From positions 186,001-250,000 of the forward strand of contig NZ_SJSC01000003.1 in the NCBI RefSeq assembly GCF_004352855.1: 64,000 nt of DNA. The letters run 5' to 3'. This document shows positions 8,547-17,686 of this stretch, one piece after another. Under the pieces are notes generated by a model that did not search any database, was not told the DNA's origin, and was given only the letters and a program-made list of their open reading frames with translations. The position numbers were made by a program, and so were the translations under genes. The number at the start of each line of letters is the position of its first letter. Within the stretch, counting starts at the first letter, position 1. The stretch is from Marinomonas sp. KMM3893 (lineage in GTDB: Bacteria; Pseudomonadota; Gammaproteobacteria; Pseudomonadales; Marinomonadaceae).

Positions 8547-9494
8547 ATGACCAGAAAAATATTAAGTTTGAAGGGTAAGCGAGCCAAAGACCTTAACCCA
8601 GCAGAAGAAAGCCTTGAGGATCTGTATCCGAATGATCCGCAAAAACGCTTTCTTAATGGCGTAGCGGTTCATCCTTCTCCTTGTATTCGTTTGGAGTTAG
8701 GCTCTGCTGAATTGTCGGTCCGCGCAATGGATTTGATTTCACCGATAGGCATGGGGCAACGAGGCTTAATTGTTGCACCTCCTGGATCAGGAAAAACGAC
8801 CCTGTTAAAGCATATTTGTCAGGCTGTGAGTACCGCGTACCCAGAGATTAAATTGTATGCCTTGCTGATCGACGAACGTCCAGAAGAAGTCACCGATTTT
8901 AAACGCAGTGTGTCCGCTGAAGTGCATGCCTCTTCGTCCGATAATAGCCATGCTCAGCATGTGCGTATCGCTGACGATTTATTGGACATGGCCTGTGCGC
9001 AAGCCGGTGAAGGTCAGAATGTGATGATAGTGATCGATTCCTTGACGCGCCTGTCACGAGTCCATAATGCAGGCCAACGCAGCAGTGGTCGAACCATGTC
9101 GGGCGGTGTTGATGCGCGCGCGTTAGAGATTCCTCGTAAACTGTTCGGGGCGGCCAGAAAAATTGAAAACGGTGGCTCATTGACGATTCTTGCGACTGTG
9201 TTGGTAGACACGGGAAGCCGCATGGATCAGGTGATTTTTGAGGAGTTCAAAGGCACCGGTAATATGGAAGTTGTGCTGTCGCGAGAAGTGGCAAGTCATC
9301 GAATTTTCCCCGCGTTGGACATCGCCAAAAGCGGCACCCGACGCGAAGAATTATTAATTGACCCTAACAACCTTGAACAAGTCAGAACGCTGCGCCGTGC
9401 TTTTACCAACCTAAAACCGCTTGATGGCACGCAAAAACTCGTTACCTTGCTAAAAGAATACCCAACCAACGCCGAGCTGCTTAAGGTGTTTTAA
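8547..9494 (+). CDS. Short Rho paralogue: RecA-type ATPase domain without the RNA-binding domain
   Basis: A 315-residue protein that aligns by eye with the ATPase half of transcription terminator Rho. Landmarks are SPIGMGQRGLIVAPPGSGKT (Walker A, 77-84), LLIDERPEEVTDF (catalytic Glu region, 107-117), VMIVIDSLTRLSR (Walker B, 159-171), SSGRTMSGGVDA (secondary RNA-binding loop), EEFKGTGNME and KSGTRREELL (arginine finger, probably R265). Full Rho is about 420 residues. The N-terminal helix bundle and cold-shock-type OB fold are missing and replaced by about 35 residues of basic, unrelated sequence. It is therefore not the housekeeping rho. It follows rsuA by 62 bases and has its own terminator. 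Function unknown. Confidence 0.85.
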   Translation: MTRKILSLKGKRAKDLNPAEESLEDLYPNDPQKRFLNGVAVHPSPCIRLELGSAELSVRAMDLISPIGMGQRGLIVAPPGSGKTTLLKHICQAVSTAYPEIKLYALLIDERPEEVTDFKRSVSAEVHASSSDNSHAQHVRIADDLLDMACAQAGEGQNVMIVIDSLTRLSRVHNAGQRSSGRTMSGGVDARALEIPRKLFGAARKIENGGSLTILATVLVDTGSRMDQVIFEEFKGTGNMEVVLSREVASHRIFPALDIAKSGTRREELLIDPNNLEQVRTLRRAFTNLKPLDGTQKLVTLLKEYPTNAELLKVF

Positions 9495-9504
9495 GCGCCA
9501 GTTG

Positions 9505-9531
9505 AGCCACCTTTATGGTGGTGGGCTTTTT
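9505..9531 (+). terminator. Probable terminator after the short rho gene
   Basis: An AGCCACC / GGTGG(T)GGGCT hairpin with a TTTAT loop is followed by TTTTT. The stem is imperfect. Confidence 0.6.
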
Positions 9532-9895
9532 GGCTGAGACGCTGTTGTATTGAGACGTTGCTGTCTTTAACTAAGCGCACAATATTGGCATATGATCTGT
9601 ATGCTGCTCGAAAGAGGGTTAACGCTCGTTTACCCTTTTTTTATCGCCACTTTGGCACAGTTTCCGCATTTTTCATGATTTATCATCCCCCTTGTAGCAC
9701 TTTACCTTTGTCGATGTAATGCAAGTCAATGTTCCCTTCATAATGCCTTTTCAATGATTTATCCAGCTGGTAGTTTTAGGCTGGTTGGCCGGTTAATGAT
9801 GTCCTCACTTGGTTAGCAAGTAAGCGTCAAATTCGGCCCATCCCTCGATGACATTGCGCTAAACAATGCCCCAATAGATTCAAGCAGGAAGCGAT
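9532..9895. other. Long leader/intergenic region before the glucan phosphorylase gene
   Basis: 364 bases without a gene. It contains a second, strong terminator-like hairpin (9615-9642) and possible -35/-10 hexamers in front of it, TTAACT and TATGAT with an 18-base spacer ending near 9594. The remaining 250 bases before the ATG at 9896 show no ORF or recognisable riboswitch. SD GCAGGAAGCG precedes the start. Confidence 0.5.
9615..9642 (+). terminator. Strong hairpin-plus-T-run 250 bases upstream of the glucan phosphorylase gene
   Basis: AGGGTTAACG and CGTTTACCCT pair at 9 of 10 positions around a CT loop and are followed by TTTTTT. It does not directly follow a gene end, so it is either a second terminator for the rho paralogue or an attenuator in a leader. 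Confidence 0.75.
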
Positions 9896-12442
9896 ATGGA
9901 CACACAAACACCTTGTAGCTCACCACTGACCGCTCTTTTTCCAACCGAATTGGAAGGGTTTGATCAGTTAGCCGAGTTAGCTCTCGATTTACGTTGCTCA
10001 TGGAATCATGCCACCGACGACATATGGCGACAGCTTGACCCTGAGTTATGGGCACTCACACACAATCCCTGGGGGTTATTGCAAACCGTATCGCGGGAGA
10101 AAATTCGCACATTGTTGGCCGATCCAGGGTATCGAGCGCAGCTTGATAAGCTGGTGAAAAAGAAACGTGAGGCGGAACAAACGCCTGCCTGGTTTCAACA
10201 AAATCACCCTAAATCGGCGCTTAATGCGGTGGCTTACTTCAGTATGGAGTTTATGTTGAGCGACGCGCTGCCTATTTATTCAGGTGGTCTGGGCAATGTT
10301 GCTGGGGATCAACTAAAAGCCGCTAATGATTTGGGGGTGCCTGTCATCGGCGTGGGGTTGCTTTATCAGCAAGGGTATTTCCGTCAGATAATCGATCAAA
10401 ATGGTCTACAACAAGCCGTGTATCCCTATAACGATCCAGGGCAATTACCAATCTCACCTTTGCGTCATGCGAATGGAGAATGGTTACGCATAAAGCTGGA
10501 TCTACCGGGTCATCCTATTTGGTTACGTGCTTGGCAAGTTCAGGTTGGTAGAACAAAGCTCTATTTACTAGACAGCAACGACACCGCAAATTATGCCCCG
10601 TTTCGTGCAATCACTAGTGAGCTTTATGGTGGCAGTGCGGATCTGCGTTTGATGCAAGAGTTGGTGTTGGGCATTGGCGGTTGGCGCTTGTTGAATGCAT
10701 TGGGAATAGAGCCGGAGGTTTGTCATTTAAATGAAGGGCATGCCGCTTTTGCCATCTTAGAACGTGCGCGTTGCTTTATGAAAAAGAGTGGGCAGTCTTT
10801 TGCGGTGGCTTTGGCCGCCACGCGAGCAGGCAATGTTTTTACCACTCACACTGCGGTCGCCGCGGGCTTTGACCATTTCGCGCCCGCTTTGATTGAGCAG
10901 TGGCTCGGCGACTACGCCAACCTTGAGTTAGGCATTTCAACCCCTGATTTATTGGCGTTAGGGCAGGTGGATGCGAACCATTCTAGCGCTGACTTCAATA
11001 TGGCGTATTTGGCCATTCGTGGCAGTGGTGCCGTCAATGGCGTGAGTGCGTTGCATGGTGACGTGAGCAGGCGACTGTTTGCCTCCTTGTTCCCTCGTTG
11101 GCCCTTGAACGAGATTCCCATAGGGCATATTACCAATGGTGTGCACACCCCAAGTTGGGACTCGGCGAGCGCAGATGAACTGTGGACGAAAGCCTGTGGC
11201 AAGGACCGTTGGCTTGGCGCCACAGACGAGCTAGGTCAATCCATTCGAGCCGTGTCGAATGCTGAGTTGTGGCGTTTTAGAACGGCGGCAAGCCAGACGT
11301 TTGTCAGTTACGTGCGCGAGCATCTAGTGCGTCAGATGGCGGCGTCGGGAACGCCTCAAGCGGACATGGAAGAAGCGCAGCATTTGTTTGACCCTAAAGT
11401 ACTGACGCTTGGTTTTGCTCGACGTTTTGCGACCTATAAACGACCGAATCTATTGCTGCATGACCCCGCTCGCTTACTGCGCATATTAACCAACCCAGAG
11501 CGGCCTGTGCAGCTTGTTATGGCGGGGAAAGCACACCCAGCGGATCAGGCTGGTCAGGCATTGATTAAGCAGTGGATAGATTTTATTCGCCAGCCACAGG
11601 TGCGCCAACACGTCATCTTTCTGAGCGATTACGATATGTTGCTAAGTGGTCATCTGGTGGCGGGTGTTGATGTGTGGTTAAACACCCCGCAGCGGCCCTG
11701 GGAAGCGAGTGGCACCAGTGGAATGAAGGTGTTGGTAAACGGGGCCATTAACCTCTCTGAGCTGGATGGCTGGTGGGCTGAAGCGTATCGCCCTGATATT
11801 GGCTGGGCACTGGGGGATGGTAAAGAGCACGGTGATGATCCTGATTGGGATGCGATTGAAGCCGAGGCGCTTTATGACCTGCTCGAACAGGAAGTGATTC
11901 CTGAGTTTTACCAACGGGATGAACAAGGCATCCCGATCGAATGGACAACACGAATGCGTGAAAGCATGGCGCATTTAACGCCTCATTTTTCGACTAATCG
12001 AGTGGTTCGTGAATACACAGAGCTGCGTTATCTTCCGGCTGCGAAGGCTTTTCGTGAGCGTGCTGCCGACAATGGCGCACTCGCCAAACAAATCGCAGAT
12101 TGGCAGCAAACGCTTGATCAGCAGTGGGCTGGGTTGCGCATTGACGGGGTGATGGCTAGACAAGAAAATCAGCAGTACTTCTTTTCTGCCAGCGTCTTGC
12201 TTAATGGTTTAGCGCCACAGGACGTGAGTGTTGAACTCTATGCCGACGGTGTGGACGGCAAGGAAGCGCTACGACAGACGATGGTGTGTGAATGCCTACC
12301 GGATGACAGCAAAGGCGCTCATTTGTATCGTTTAACCGTGCCTGCGTCGCGCGCCTTAACGAATTACACGTTGCGAATCATACCGTGTCGAGAAGGTATA
12401 TCCACGCCGCTGGAGGTCAATCATATCGTATGGGAGCATTGA
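9896..12442 (+). CDS. glgP: Alpha-glucan phosphorylase (GT35)
   Basis: An 848-residue glycogen/maltodextrin phosphorylase of the alpha-glucan phosphorylase type, with an N-terminal DUF3417-like segment (LALDLRCSWNHATDDIW). YFSMEFMLSDALPIYSGGLG marks the start of the GT35 fold. The PLP lysine is K611 in ASGTSGMKVLVNG, preceded by WLNTPQRPWE. The enzyme releases glucose-1-phosphate from alpha-1,4-glucan. About 150 C-terminal residues (from near 700) form an extra beta-rich domain common to this subtype. No other glycogen genes (glgA, B, C, X) are nearby, so it is probably transcribed alone. Confidence 0.9.
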   Translation: MDTQTPCSSPLTALFPTELEGFDQLAELALDLRCSWNHATDDIWRQLDPELWALTHNPWGLLQTVSREKIRTLLADPGYRAQLDKLVKKKREAEQTPAWFQQNHPKSALNAVAYFSMEFMLSDALPIYSGGLGNVAGDQLKAANDLGVPVIGVGLLYQQGYFRQIIDQNGLQQAVYPYNDPGQLPISPLRHANGEWLRIKLDLPGHPIWLRAWQVQVGRTKLYLLDSNDTANYAPFRAITSELYGGSADLRLMQELVLGIGGWRLLNALGIEPEVCHLNEGHAAFAILERARCFMKKSGQSFAVALAATRAGNVFTTHTAVAAGFDHFAPALIEQWLGDYANLELGISTPDLLALGQVDANHSSADFNMAYLAIRGSGAVNGVSALHGDVSRRLFASLFPRWPLNEIPIGHITNGVHTPSWDSASADELWTKACGKDRWLGATDELGQSIRAVSNAELWRFRTAASQTFVSYVREHLVRQMAASGTPQADMEEAQHLFDPKVLTLGFARRFATYKRPNLLLHDPARLLRILTNPERPVQLVMAGKAHPADQAGQALIKQWIDFIRQPQVRQHVIFLSDYDMLLSGHLVAGVDVWLNTPQRPWEASGTSGMKVLVNGAINLSELDGWWAEAYRPDIGWALGDGKEHGDDPDWDAIEAEALYDLLEQEVIPEFYQRDEQGIPIEWTTRMRESMAHLTPHFSTNRVVREYTELRYLPAAKAFRERAADNGALAKQIADWQQTLDQQWAGLRIDGVMARQENQQYFFSASVLLNGLAPQDVSVELYADGVDGKEALRQTMVCECLPDDSKGAHLYRLTVPASRALTNYTLRIIPCREGISTPLEVNHIVWEH

Positions 12443-12522
12443 GTGCTCTGAGATAAAAGTGCTCTTATCATGGCGTTATGGCCCTGAGCAATTGCCCCTT
12501 CAGTCGTGTGTTTTAACGTCTG

Positions 12523-13296
12523 CTAGTTAGGCAGGTGCAGTGACAGACTGATGGGGTAGTGGTCGGATGAATGAATGTCGGTGTGGACCTGCACATGAGT
12601 TACGTCTAGGCCTCGGCAGTAGACATGATCGAGATGTCGGAACAGGTGATTCAACCTAGGTTGACGAATCATGTCTACTTTTCCCAATGCAAAAGCGGCG
12701 GCGAGCTTATTAAAGTCCGACAGCCTTTTTTTGTTCCAAGTATTAAAATCCCCAGCCAATATAATGGGCCCTTTATGGTCTTGTAGCGTGTGTGATATTT
12801 GTTCGAGATGGGCTCTGAATTTTTCGATGGAAACAAAATTGATCAGGTGCGCATTGACCACCAAGAGGGATGATTCATTGTGAGCCGATTCACGCTGAGT
12901 CAGTGGGTATTCGATGGCCAACAGCATTTTTTTGGTTTGAGTGAGCGGCTCTCCATGGTCAGATGCAGAAAAATACTGAGATTTGGCGGTAACAGAGGAG
13001 CCTGTTTTTACCCCAGTTTCTATGTTGGTTTTTACGTTCCGAAAGCTGCTCGCCATAATCCATTGATGCTGAGATGATTTATGAAACAGGTTATCGAATG
13101 GGGAGTTTAAAACCGCTTCCTGTAAAAGCACCAAATCTTTGTTGTGAATCAGGCTGGAAAAATCTTTTTGCCAGCCTTTTTTCTTGCATTTAAACACATT
13201 CCAAAGCAGCAGTTCGATGTTCGGTCCCAGTGTTTGCTCAGGCGCATTTCCCATTAAGGTAAGTGATTCAACTGTGTGATAACGATGTGTAATCAT
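12523..13296 (-). CDS. Endonuclease/exonuclease/phosphatase (EEP) family protein
   Basis: About 257 residues from the ATG at 13296. A TTG at 13311 would extend it by five codons, but GAGG lies upstream of the ATG at SD distance. Motifs of the DNase I/Mg-dependent phosphatase fold are LLLWNVFKCK, LVLLQEAVL (metal-binding Glu), LAGDFNTWN (Asp/Asn) and SSDHYPISLSL (the C-terminal SDHxP motif with the general base Asp-His). The fold cuts phosphodiesters in DNA, RNA or phospholipids, and the substrate cannot be read here. No signal peptide is seen. It lies 63 bases downstream of the cardiolipin synthase stop region on the same strand side, but transcription linkage is uncertain. Confidence 0.8.
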   Translation of the reverse strand: MITHRYHTVESLTLMGNAPEQTLGPNIELLLWNVFKCKKKGWQKDFSSLIHNKDLVLLQEAVLNSPFDNLFHKSSQHQWIMASSFRNVKTNIETGVKTGSSVTAKSQYFSASDHGEPLTQTKKMLLAIEYPLTQRESAHNESSLLVVNAHLINFVSIEKFRAHLEQISHTLQDHKGPIILAGDFNTWNKKRLSDFNKLAAAFALGKVDMIRQPRLNHLFRHLDHVYCRGLDVTHVQVHTDIHSSDHYPISLSLHLPN

Positions 13297-13359
13297 GGAA
13301 TAAAACCTCAAATAAATACGCTAGCGGTTTGTTGCTACTCTGTTCTGTCCTACATGATT

Positions 13360-14814
13360 TTATAAATAGGGGGAAAACAAACGAAACAAGTTATTGCGGA
13401 TTTTTTTGTAAATAGGCAATTGGCTCATTTCTTCTTCTATAACCAGCTCTGCATTTTTTTGCTTTTCATTAAACAGCTGGGTTAATTGTGCATTGAGCGT
13501 GCTGTCAAAGCATTCTAAATTAATCTCGAAGTTAAACTCTAAGCTTCTTGCGTCCCAATTGGTGGAGCCGATAAAAGACCAAACATCATCGATGATGACA
13601 ATTTTGCTGTGATCAAAGGGGCGTTTGTTTTTGTAGATGCGAATGCCGTGTTCGAGTATTCGCGAAAAGTTGGCCTCCATGACCCAGTCTACAAAAGGGA
13701 TGTTACTGTGGGCAGGAACGATAATATCGACCGCCACACCACGTAAAGCGGCAGCGTGAAGCGACGTCATCAGGGTTTGATCTGGGATAAAATAGGGGGT
13801 GATGATTTTGACGCTTTTTTGCGCGCAAACTAAGGCGTTAATCAGTGTCCAGCGTATTCTATTATGGTATTCATCTGGTCCGTCTTGTACTACGCGAGCC
13901 ACGATAGGGTGGCTTTTTTCTGGCCGAGGTTTATGCAGATCAAACAAAGGAAATTGGATGCGCTTACCTGTGGCAAAGAACCAATCTTCCACAAAGACTT
14001 TGCTTATTTGGTCGATGACAGGACCCGTTACTTTAAAATGAACGTCATCAATGGGGTGTTTTGAGGCCTTTACCAGATTGTTTTTACTGACATTCATGCC
14101 GCCAATATAGGCAACTTCGCCGTCCACACAGAGTATTTTCCGGTGGTTTCTTAGATTAATAAAACGAATGCCCGTTAGAGAAACCGCGGGTAGAAAACGG
14201 GCGGTGTTTACCCCTCTTTTTTTCAAGGCCCGATCCGATTTACGCCAACTGTAGCCGACCCCAATGCCGTCCAATAGAACGTTGACAGTAACGCCTCTTT
14301 GGTGGGCTTCGGCCAGCGCCTTAACAAATTGTCGACCTAATGAATCGTAGTCAAAAATATAGCTTGAGAGCACCACATAGTGCTGGGCATTCTTAATGGA
14401 GCGGATCATTTCCGGGTAAGCGGTATCGCCATTAATTAGCGGTGTAATGGCGTTGTGTGCGACAAAACTAACTGGGTGAATGGCGTACCCTGCCGTAATG
14501 GAGGAGTGCCAAGTGTCAGGCAAAGAGTGAAAATCAAGGGCGGAAGCTTGGTTACGAAAGTCCTCTTTGAGTGTCTGAGGGTGCTCTTTTTGAGCCAGTC
14601 GCTTAATGCGGTTTATACCAAAGAGCCAATAGAACATACTGCCGATAAAGGGGGAAAAGATGACTAAACCAATCCAAGCCAATGAAGTGCGATCATTTTC
14701 TTTAAACAGTAAGACATGCAGCGAAGTGAGCAAAGATAAGCTGATGTGTAAGATCAGTACATTGGTAACCCAATGGACATAAACCCAATCAATCAATGAT
14801 TCCGCTATTTGCAT
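13360..14814 (-). CDS. cls: Cardiolipin synthase (phospholipase D family)
   Basis: About 484 residues. Two N-terminal membrane segments (residues 18-40 and 48-68) are followed by two HKD catalytic motifs: HRKILCVDG (H227, K229, D234) and HSKIVIIDD (H405, K407, D412), each followed by the usual Gly-rich turn (IGGMN, IGSTN). Two phosphatidylglycerol molecules are condensed to cardiolipin at the inner membrane. Numbering is from an ATG at 14823. The ATG at 14814 is preferred because AGGATGGAG then sits at SD distance. Length (about 480) matches ClsA. Confidence 0.9.
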   Translation of the reverse strand: MQIAESLIDWVYVHWVTNVLILHISLSLLTSLHVLLFKENDRTSLAWIGLVIFSPFIGSMFYWLFGINRIKRLAQKEHPQTLKEDFRNQASALDFHSLPDTWHSSITAGYAIHPVSFVAHNAITPLINGDTAYPEMIRSIKNAQHYVVLSSYIFDYDSLGRQFVKALAEAHQRGVTVNVLLDGIGVGYSWRKSDRALKKRGVNTARFLPAVSLTGIRFINLRNHRKILCVDGEVAYIGGMNVSKNNLVKASKHPIDDVHFKVTGPVIDQISKVFVEDWFFATGKRIQFPLFDLHKPRPEKSHPIVARVVQDGPDEYHNRIRWTLINALVCAQKSVKIITPYFIPDQTLMTSLHAAALRGVAVDIIVPAHSNIPFVDWVMEANFSRILEHGIRIYKNKRPFDHSKIVIIDDVWSFIGSTNWDARSLEFNFEINLECFDSTLNAQLTQLFNEKQKNAELVIEEEMSQLPIYKKIRNNLFRLFSPYL

Positions 14815-14846
14815 AAACTCCATCCTAGCCAGCCGTCGATACGCAA

Positions 14847-14872
14847 TAAAAAAGAGGCCATGAGGCCTCTTT
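14847..14872 (-). terminator. Terminator of the RhlE-type helicase gene
   Basis: AAAGAGGCC and GGCCTCTTT pair with an ATGA loop. Read on the minus strand it ends in TTTTTT. Confidence 0.88.
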
Positions 14873-14940
14873 ACATTCTACTCCGAGAAACGATCTTTAC
14901 GAAATCTGTCTGCCAGTGTTTGCGGCTGAGTTACTTACTC

Positions 14941-16239
14941 TTATGACTGCGCTCTGCGTTTTTTTTGTGGCGCGTCGCTTTTTGACTTAATCGGATGTTT
15001 AGGTTTTGTGCCTGTTCTTGGTTTCGATGGGCCTTTTCGCTCTGGCGCTTTGCTCTTACGAACAAAATTCAACACAGAAACGGGTACTGTTTTTCGAACC
15101 GGGAATTCATCGATTTCTTCACGTTCGATAACATGTTTCAAACGGCTTTCAATCGCGCATAGGTTTTTAAAGTCACCCATAGCAACAAAAGAAATGGCTT
15201 CACCGTCTGCACCAGCACGGCCAGTTCGACCGATACGGTGAACGTATTCTTCTGGCTTGAATGGCAAATCGTAGTTAACAACACGGCTTAGATCGCCAAT
15301 GTCGATACCGCGTGCGGCAACGCCGGTTGCGACTAAGTATTTTAATTTACCGGATTTGAAATCAGCCAGAATCTTTTCACGCATGGCTTGGCTTCTATCA
15401 CCATGAATCGAGTCTGCTACTATGCCGCGCTTGGCAAGTTGAGCAACAAGCTTGGCAGCACCGTGTTTTTTCTCAATGAAAATCAGCGCCTGATCCCATT
15501 GGTGTTCCTTGATCAAATGGCTAAGCAATGCTGATTTAGTGTCTTTATCAACCGTGATTAACCACTGTTTGATGGTTGGTGCTGTTTTGGTACGCGGTGA
15601 AATTTTGATTTCTGTTGCGGCTTCACTGACCTTGCTGTCAGCAAAATCGTAAGAAAGTGAGCGTACACTGTCTGTTATGGTTGCTGAGAAAAAGAGATTT
15701 TGACGGTGCTGAGGTAGGCGATCTAATATTTTATACAGATCGTCTGAGAAGCCCATGTCGATCATTCGATCGGCTTCGTCCAACACTAATACTTCAAGCT
15801 CATCAAAGTGAATCGCACGTTGATGCGCCAAATCAAGCAATCGACCAGGCGTCGCGACCAGAATATCAACACCTTCAATTAGGCGTTGCTTTTGTGGCTC
15901 TATATCCACACCACCGTAAACGGCCATAGACGTGAGCTTTAAATTTTTGCTGTACAGAGCAATATTGGCTTCTACCTGCACGGATAATTCACGTGTTGGT
16001 GTCAGGATAAGGGCGTGTACGCGTTTGCCGCGTAGGGTGCGTTCTTTATTCAGCTTTTCTAGAATCGGTAGAACAAACGCCGCCGTTTTACCGGTACCGG
16101 TTTGCGAAGTTGCGACTAGATCTTTACCAGCAAGGATAACCGGAATGGCTTGTCGCTGAATTTCGGTAGGGGTGCGGTAACCCAGTGCTTTGGTGGCTTT
16201 TACAAGAGGGCTGGATAACCCTAGTTTTGAAAATGGCAT
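14941..16239 (-). CDS. rhlE: DEAD-box ATP-dependent RNA helicase, RhlE-type
   Basis: A 432-residue helicase with all DEAD-box motifs: Q motif (FSKLGLSSPLVKA...TEIQRQAIP), ATSQTGTGKT (Walker A, K51), PTRELSVQ, TPGRLLDL, VLDEADRMIDMGF, SATIT, HGDRSQAMREKIL, VATGVAARGIDI and HRIGRTGRAG. A Lys/Arg/Pro-rich tail of about 45 residues (GPSKPRTGTKPKHPIKSK) is the kind that adds nonspecific RNA binding in RhlE proteins. It unwinds short RNA duplexes in ribosome assembly or RNA decay. RhlE is preferred over SrmB or DbpA by length and tail, but the subfamily is a judgement. Confidence 0.88.
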   Translation of the reverse strand: MPFSKLGLSSPLVKATKALGYRTPTEIQRQAIPVILAGKDLVATSQTGTGKTAAFVLPILEKLNKERTLRGKRVHALILTPTRELSVQVEANIALYSKNLKLTSMAVYGGVDIEPQKQRLIEGVDILVATPGRLLDLAHQRAIHFDELEVLVLDEADRMIDMGFSDDLYKILDRLPQHRQNLFFSATITDSVRSLSYDFADSKVSEAATEIKISPRTKTAPTIKQWLITVDKDTKSALLSHLIKEHQWDQALIFIEKKHGAAKLVAQLAKRGIVADSIHGDRSQAMREKILADFKSGKLKYLVATGVAARGIDIGDLSRVVNYDLPFKPEEYVHRIGRTGRAGADGEAISFVAMGDFKNLCAIESRLKHVIEREEIDEFPVRKTVPVSVLNFVRKSKAPERKGPSKPRTGTKPKHPIKSKSDAPQKKRRAQS

Positions 16240-16497
16240 AGAGGCTCGGACAGATTGTCATAAGGAGAGTAGCGCGCAGTATAACGTAAAACGCCTCTTA
16301 TCGTTGCCTGATTCTTGCAAAATAAGACATGATATTGAGAATCAAAAAGGCACCCTTGGTAAGTCAATGTAAGCGCTGTTGTTGACCCTTTGTTTATGGG
16401 GTTTAAAGGAGAGCGGCATGATTTGGGGTCTGCCATCAAACGTGGGTTGTGTTAAAGTCTAGAATTTACAATCCTTTCCCCTTTAAGGAGTTTTTTT

Positions 16498-16893
16498 ATG
16501 TCCGGTATGATGGACCTTAATGGGCTGTTAAGCAGCATGTCACCTAAGCTACAAGCAGAAGAATTTGTATTTTGTACAAGCAAAGACGCTGACTTTGATT
16601 ATAAAGATTTGTTGCCAGTGGCGACATTTCGCGAAGCAGAAGGGCTAACGCTGATCCTACCGTTGGCGTCGGCTAAGCAAGCGGGTTTTGATTGCGATGG
16701 TGTCTACAAACAAATTACGTTAACGGTTCATTCAAGCTTAGAAGCCGTTGGTTTAACCGCCGCCATTGCTGCAAAACTTACCGAGAAAGGCATCAGCGCA
16801 AATGTTGTTGCTGCGTATTATCATGACCATATTTTTGTCCAGAAAGACAAAGCTGAAGCGGCTATGTCGGCGTTACAAGAATTAATCGGCTAG
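16498..16893 (+). CDS. ACT-domain protein (ACT_3/ACT_7 type)
   Basis: A 131-residue small protein with two ACT-like halves: EEFVFCTSKD...EGLTLILPLASAK, then ITLTVHSSLEAVGLTAAIAAKLTEKGIS followed by AAYYHDHIFVQ. Proteins of this type (formerly DUF2241) are presumed to bind amino acids, but their role is undefined. A strong SD (AAGGAG) lies 7 bases before the ATG. It is monocistronic and shares a bidirectional terminator with the facing glutaredoxin-like gene. Confidence 0.8.
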   Translation: MSGMMDLNGLLSSMSPKLQAEEFVFCTSKDADFDYKDLLPVATFREAEGLTLILPLASAKQAGFDCDGVYKQITLTVHSSLEAVGLTAAIAAKLTEKGISANVVAAYYHDHIFVQKDKAEAAMSALQELIG

Positions 16894-16920
16894 CGCCTTG
16901 TCTCTTAGGAAATACAGATA

Positions 16921-16953
16921 AAAAAATGGCCGCTGTCTACAGCGGCCATTTTT
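16921..16953. terminator. Bidirectional terminator between convergent genes
   Basis: ATGGCCGCTGT and ACAGCGGCCAT pair around a CT loop, flanked by A6 on the left and T5 on the right. It works in both directions. Confidence 0.93.
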
Positions 16954-17001
16954 ATTTGGGCATTGCCCAGTGTCTTTTTCGTTTCGCCCTTTACTCTAAG
17001 G

Positions 17002-17373
17002 TTAGGCGAAGCGTTTCTCTAGATAGCGAATGATATCTGAAGATTCGTACATCCATTCTACTTTGCCATCTTGCTCAATGCGCAAACAAGGCACTTTGAC
17101 TCGACCACCGCCTTCTAGTAACGCCTTGCGATGTGGAGACCCTTCAGATGCGCTGCGCTTTTCAATTGGCAGGTTCAGCTTGTATATTGCGCGGCGAGTT
17201 TTGATGCAGAAAGGGCAGGCGAAGAATTGGTAAAGCGTTAGGTCTTTTGCAGCCATATTGACGGCTTGTTGCTTTTCTGGCGTACGCTTTACTTTTGATC
17301 CTCGGGTGACAAGATCAATGGTTGCGATGATAGCGCCTAGCAGGTTACGGATTAGATTAATAAGTATTTTCAT
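17002..17373 (-). CDS. Membrane-anchored glutaredoxin-like protein
   Basis: A 123-residue protein. The N-terminal hydrophobic stretch (residues 3-22, NLIRNLLGAIIATIDLV) looks like a membrane anchor. A glutaredoxin/GST-N thioredoxin fold follows, with the redox motif CPFC (C53, C56), KVPCLRI (cis-Pro loop) and SSDIIRYLEKRF at the end. It should carry out glutathione-dependent thiol exchange at the inner membrane. The cytoplasmic side is inferred from the basic residues after the anchor, which is opposite to a cleaved signal. The partner is unknown. Confidence 0.82.
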   Translation of the reverse strand: MKILINLIRNLLGAIIATIDLVTRGSKVKRTPEKQQAVNMAAKDLTLYQFFACPFCIKTRRAIYKLNLPIEKRSASEGSPHRKALLEGGGRVKVPCLRIEQDGKVEWMYESSDIIRYLEKRFA

Positions 17374-17686
17374 GCGAGTAGCTTGTTTGCCTTCTTAATA
17401 AATAGGAATGGTATCAAATTGTGCTCATTCTAGCGGTAATGCGCCAATTGTATAAGTGCTAGCAGCGAATGTTTTTTGAGGCTATGACTGGCGGTGTCTT
17501 TTACAGACCGTTCGGAGCGTTCGGTTCGCCCCGTTTTTTGAGATGGCTTTGGTTGTTTTGAGGCCGCCATTATGAGATTTTTACTGTGTTTTTTGAGCAC
17601 TCGTTAACAAGGACACGTTTTTTGTTAAGGTCTTGTTCTTTAAGTCTGATGGCGTTATTTAAACCAATAAAAATAGGATGTTTGTT
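17374..17686. other. Divergent intergenic region before the secreted chorismate mutase gene
   Basis: About 310 bases between the leftward glutaredoxin and rightward chorismate mutase genes. It contains a direct repeat CGTTCGG-AG-CGTTCGG near 17508-17523 and an inverted repeat TTAACAA...TTGTTAA near 17604-17631. I recognise no known operator or ORF. Confidence 0.4.

Noticed and set aside
9595-9642. Small RNA gene before glgP
   Set aside because: The span from the possible promoter to the terminator is under 50 bases, too short for a typical regulatory RNA; kept only as a leader or terminator finding.
13799-14064. Plus-strand ORFs within cls
   Set aside because: Antisense shadows of a well-supported HKD protein.
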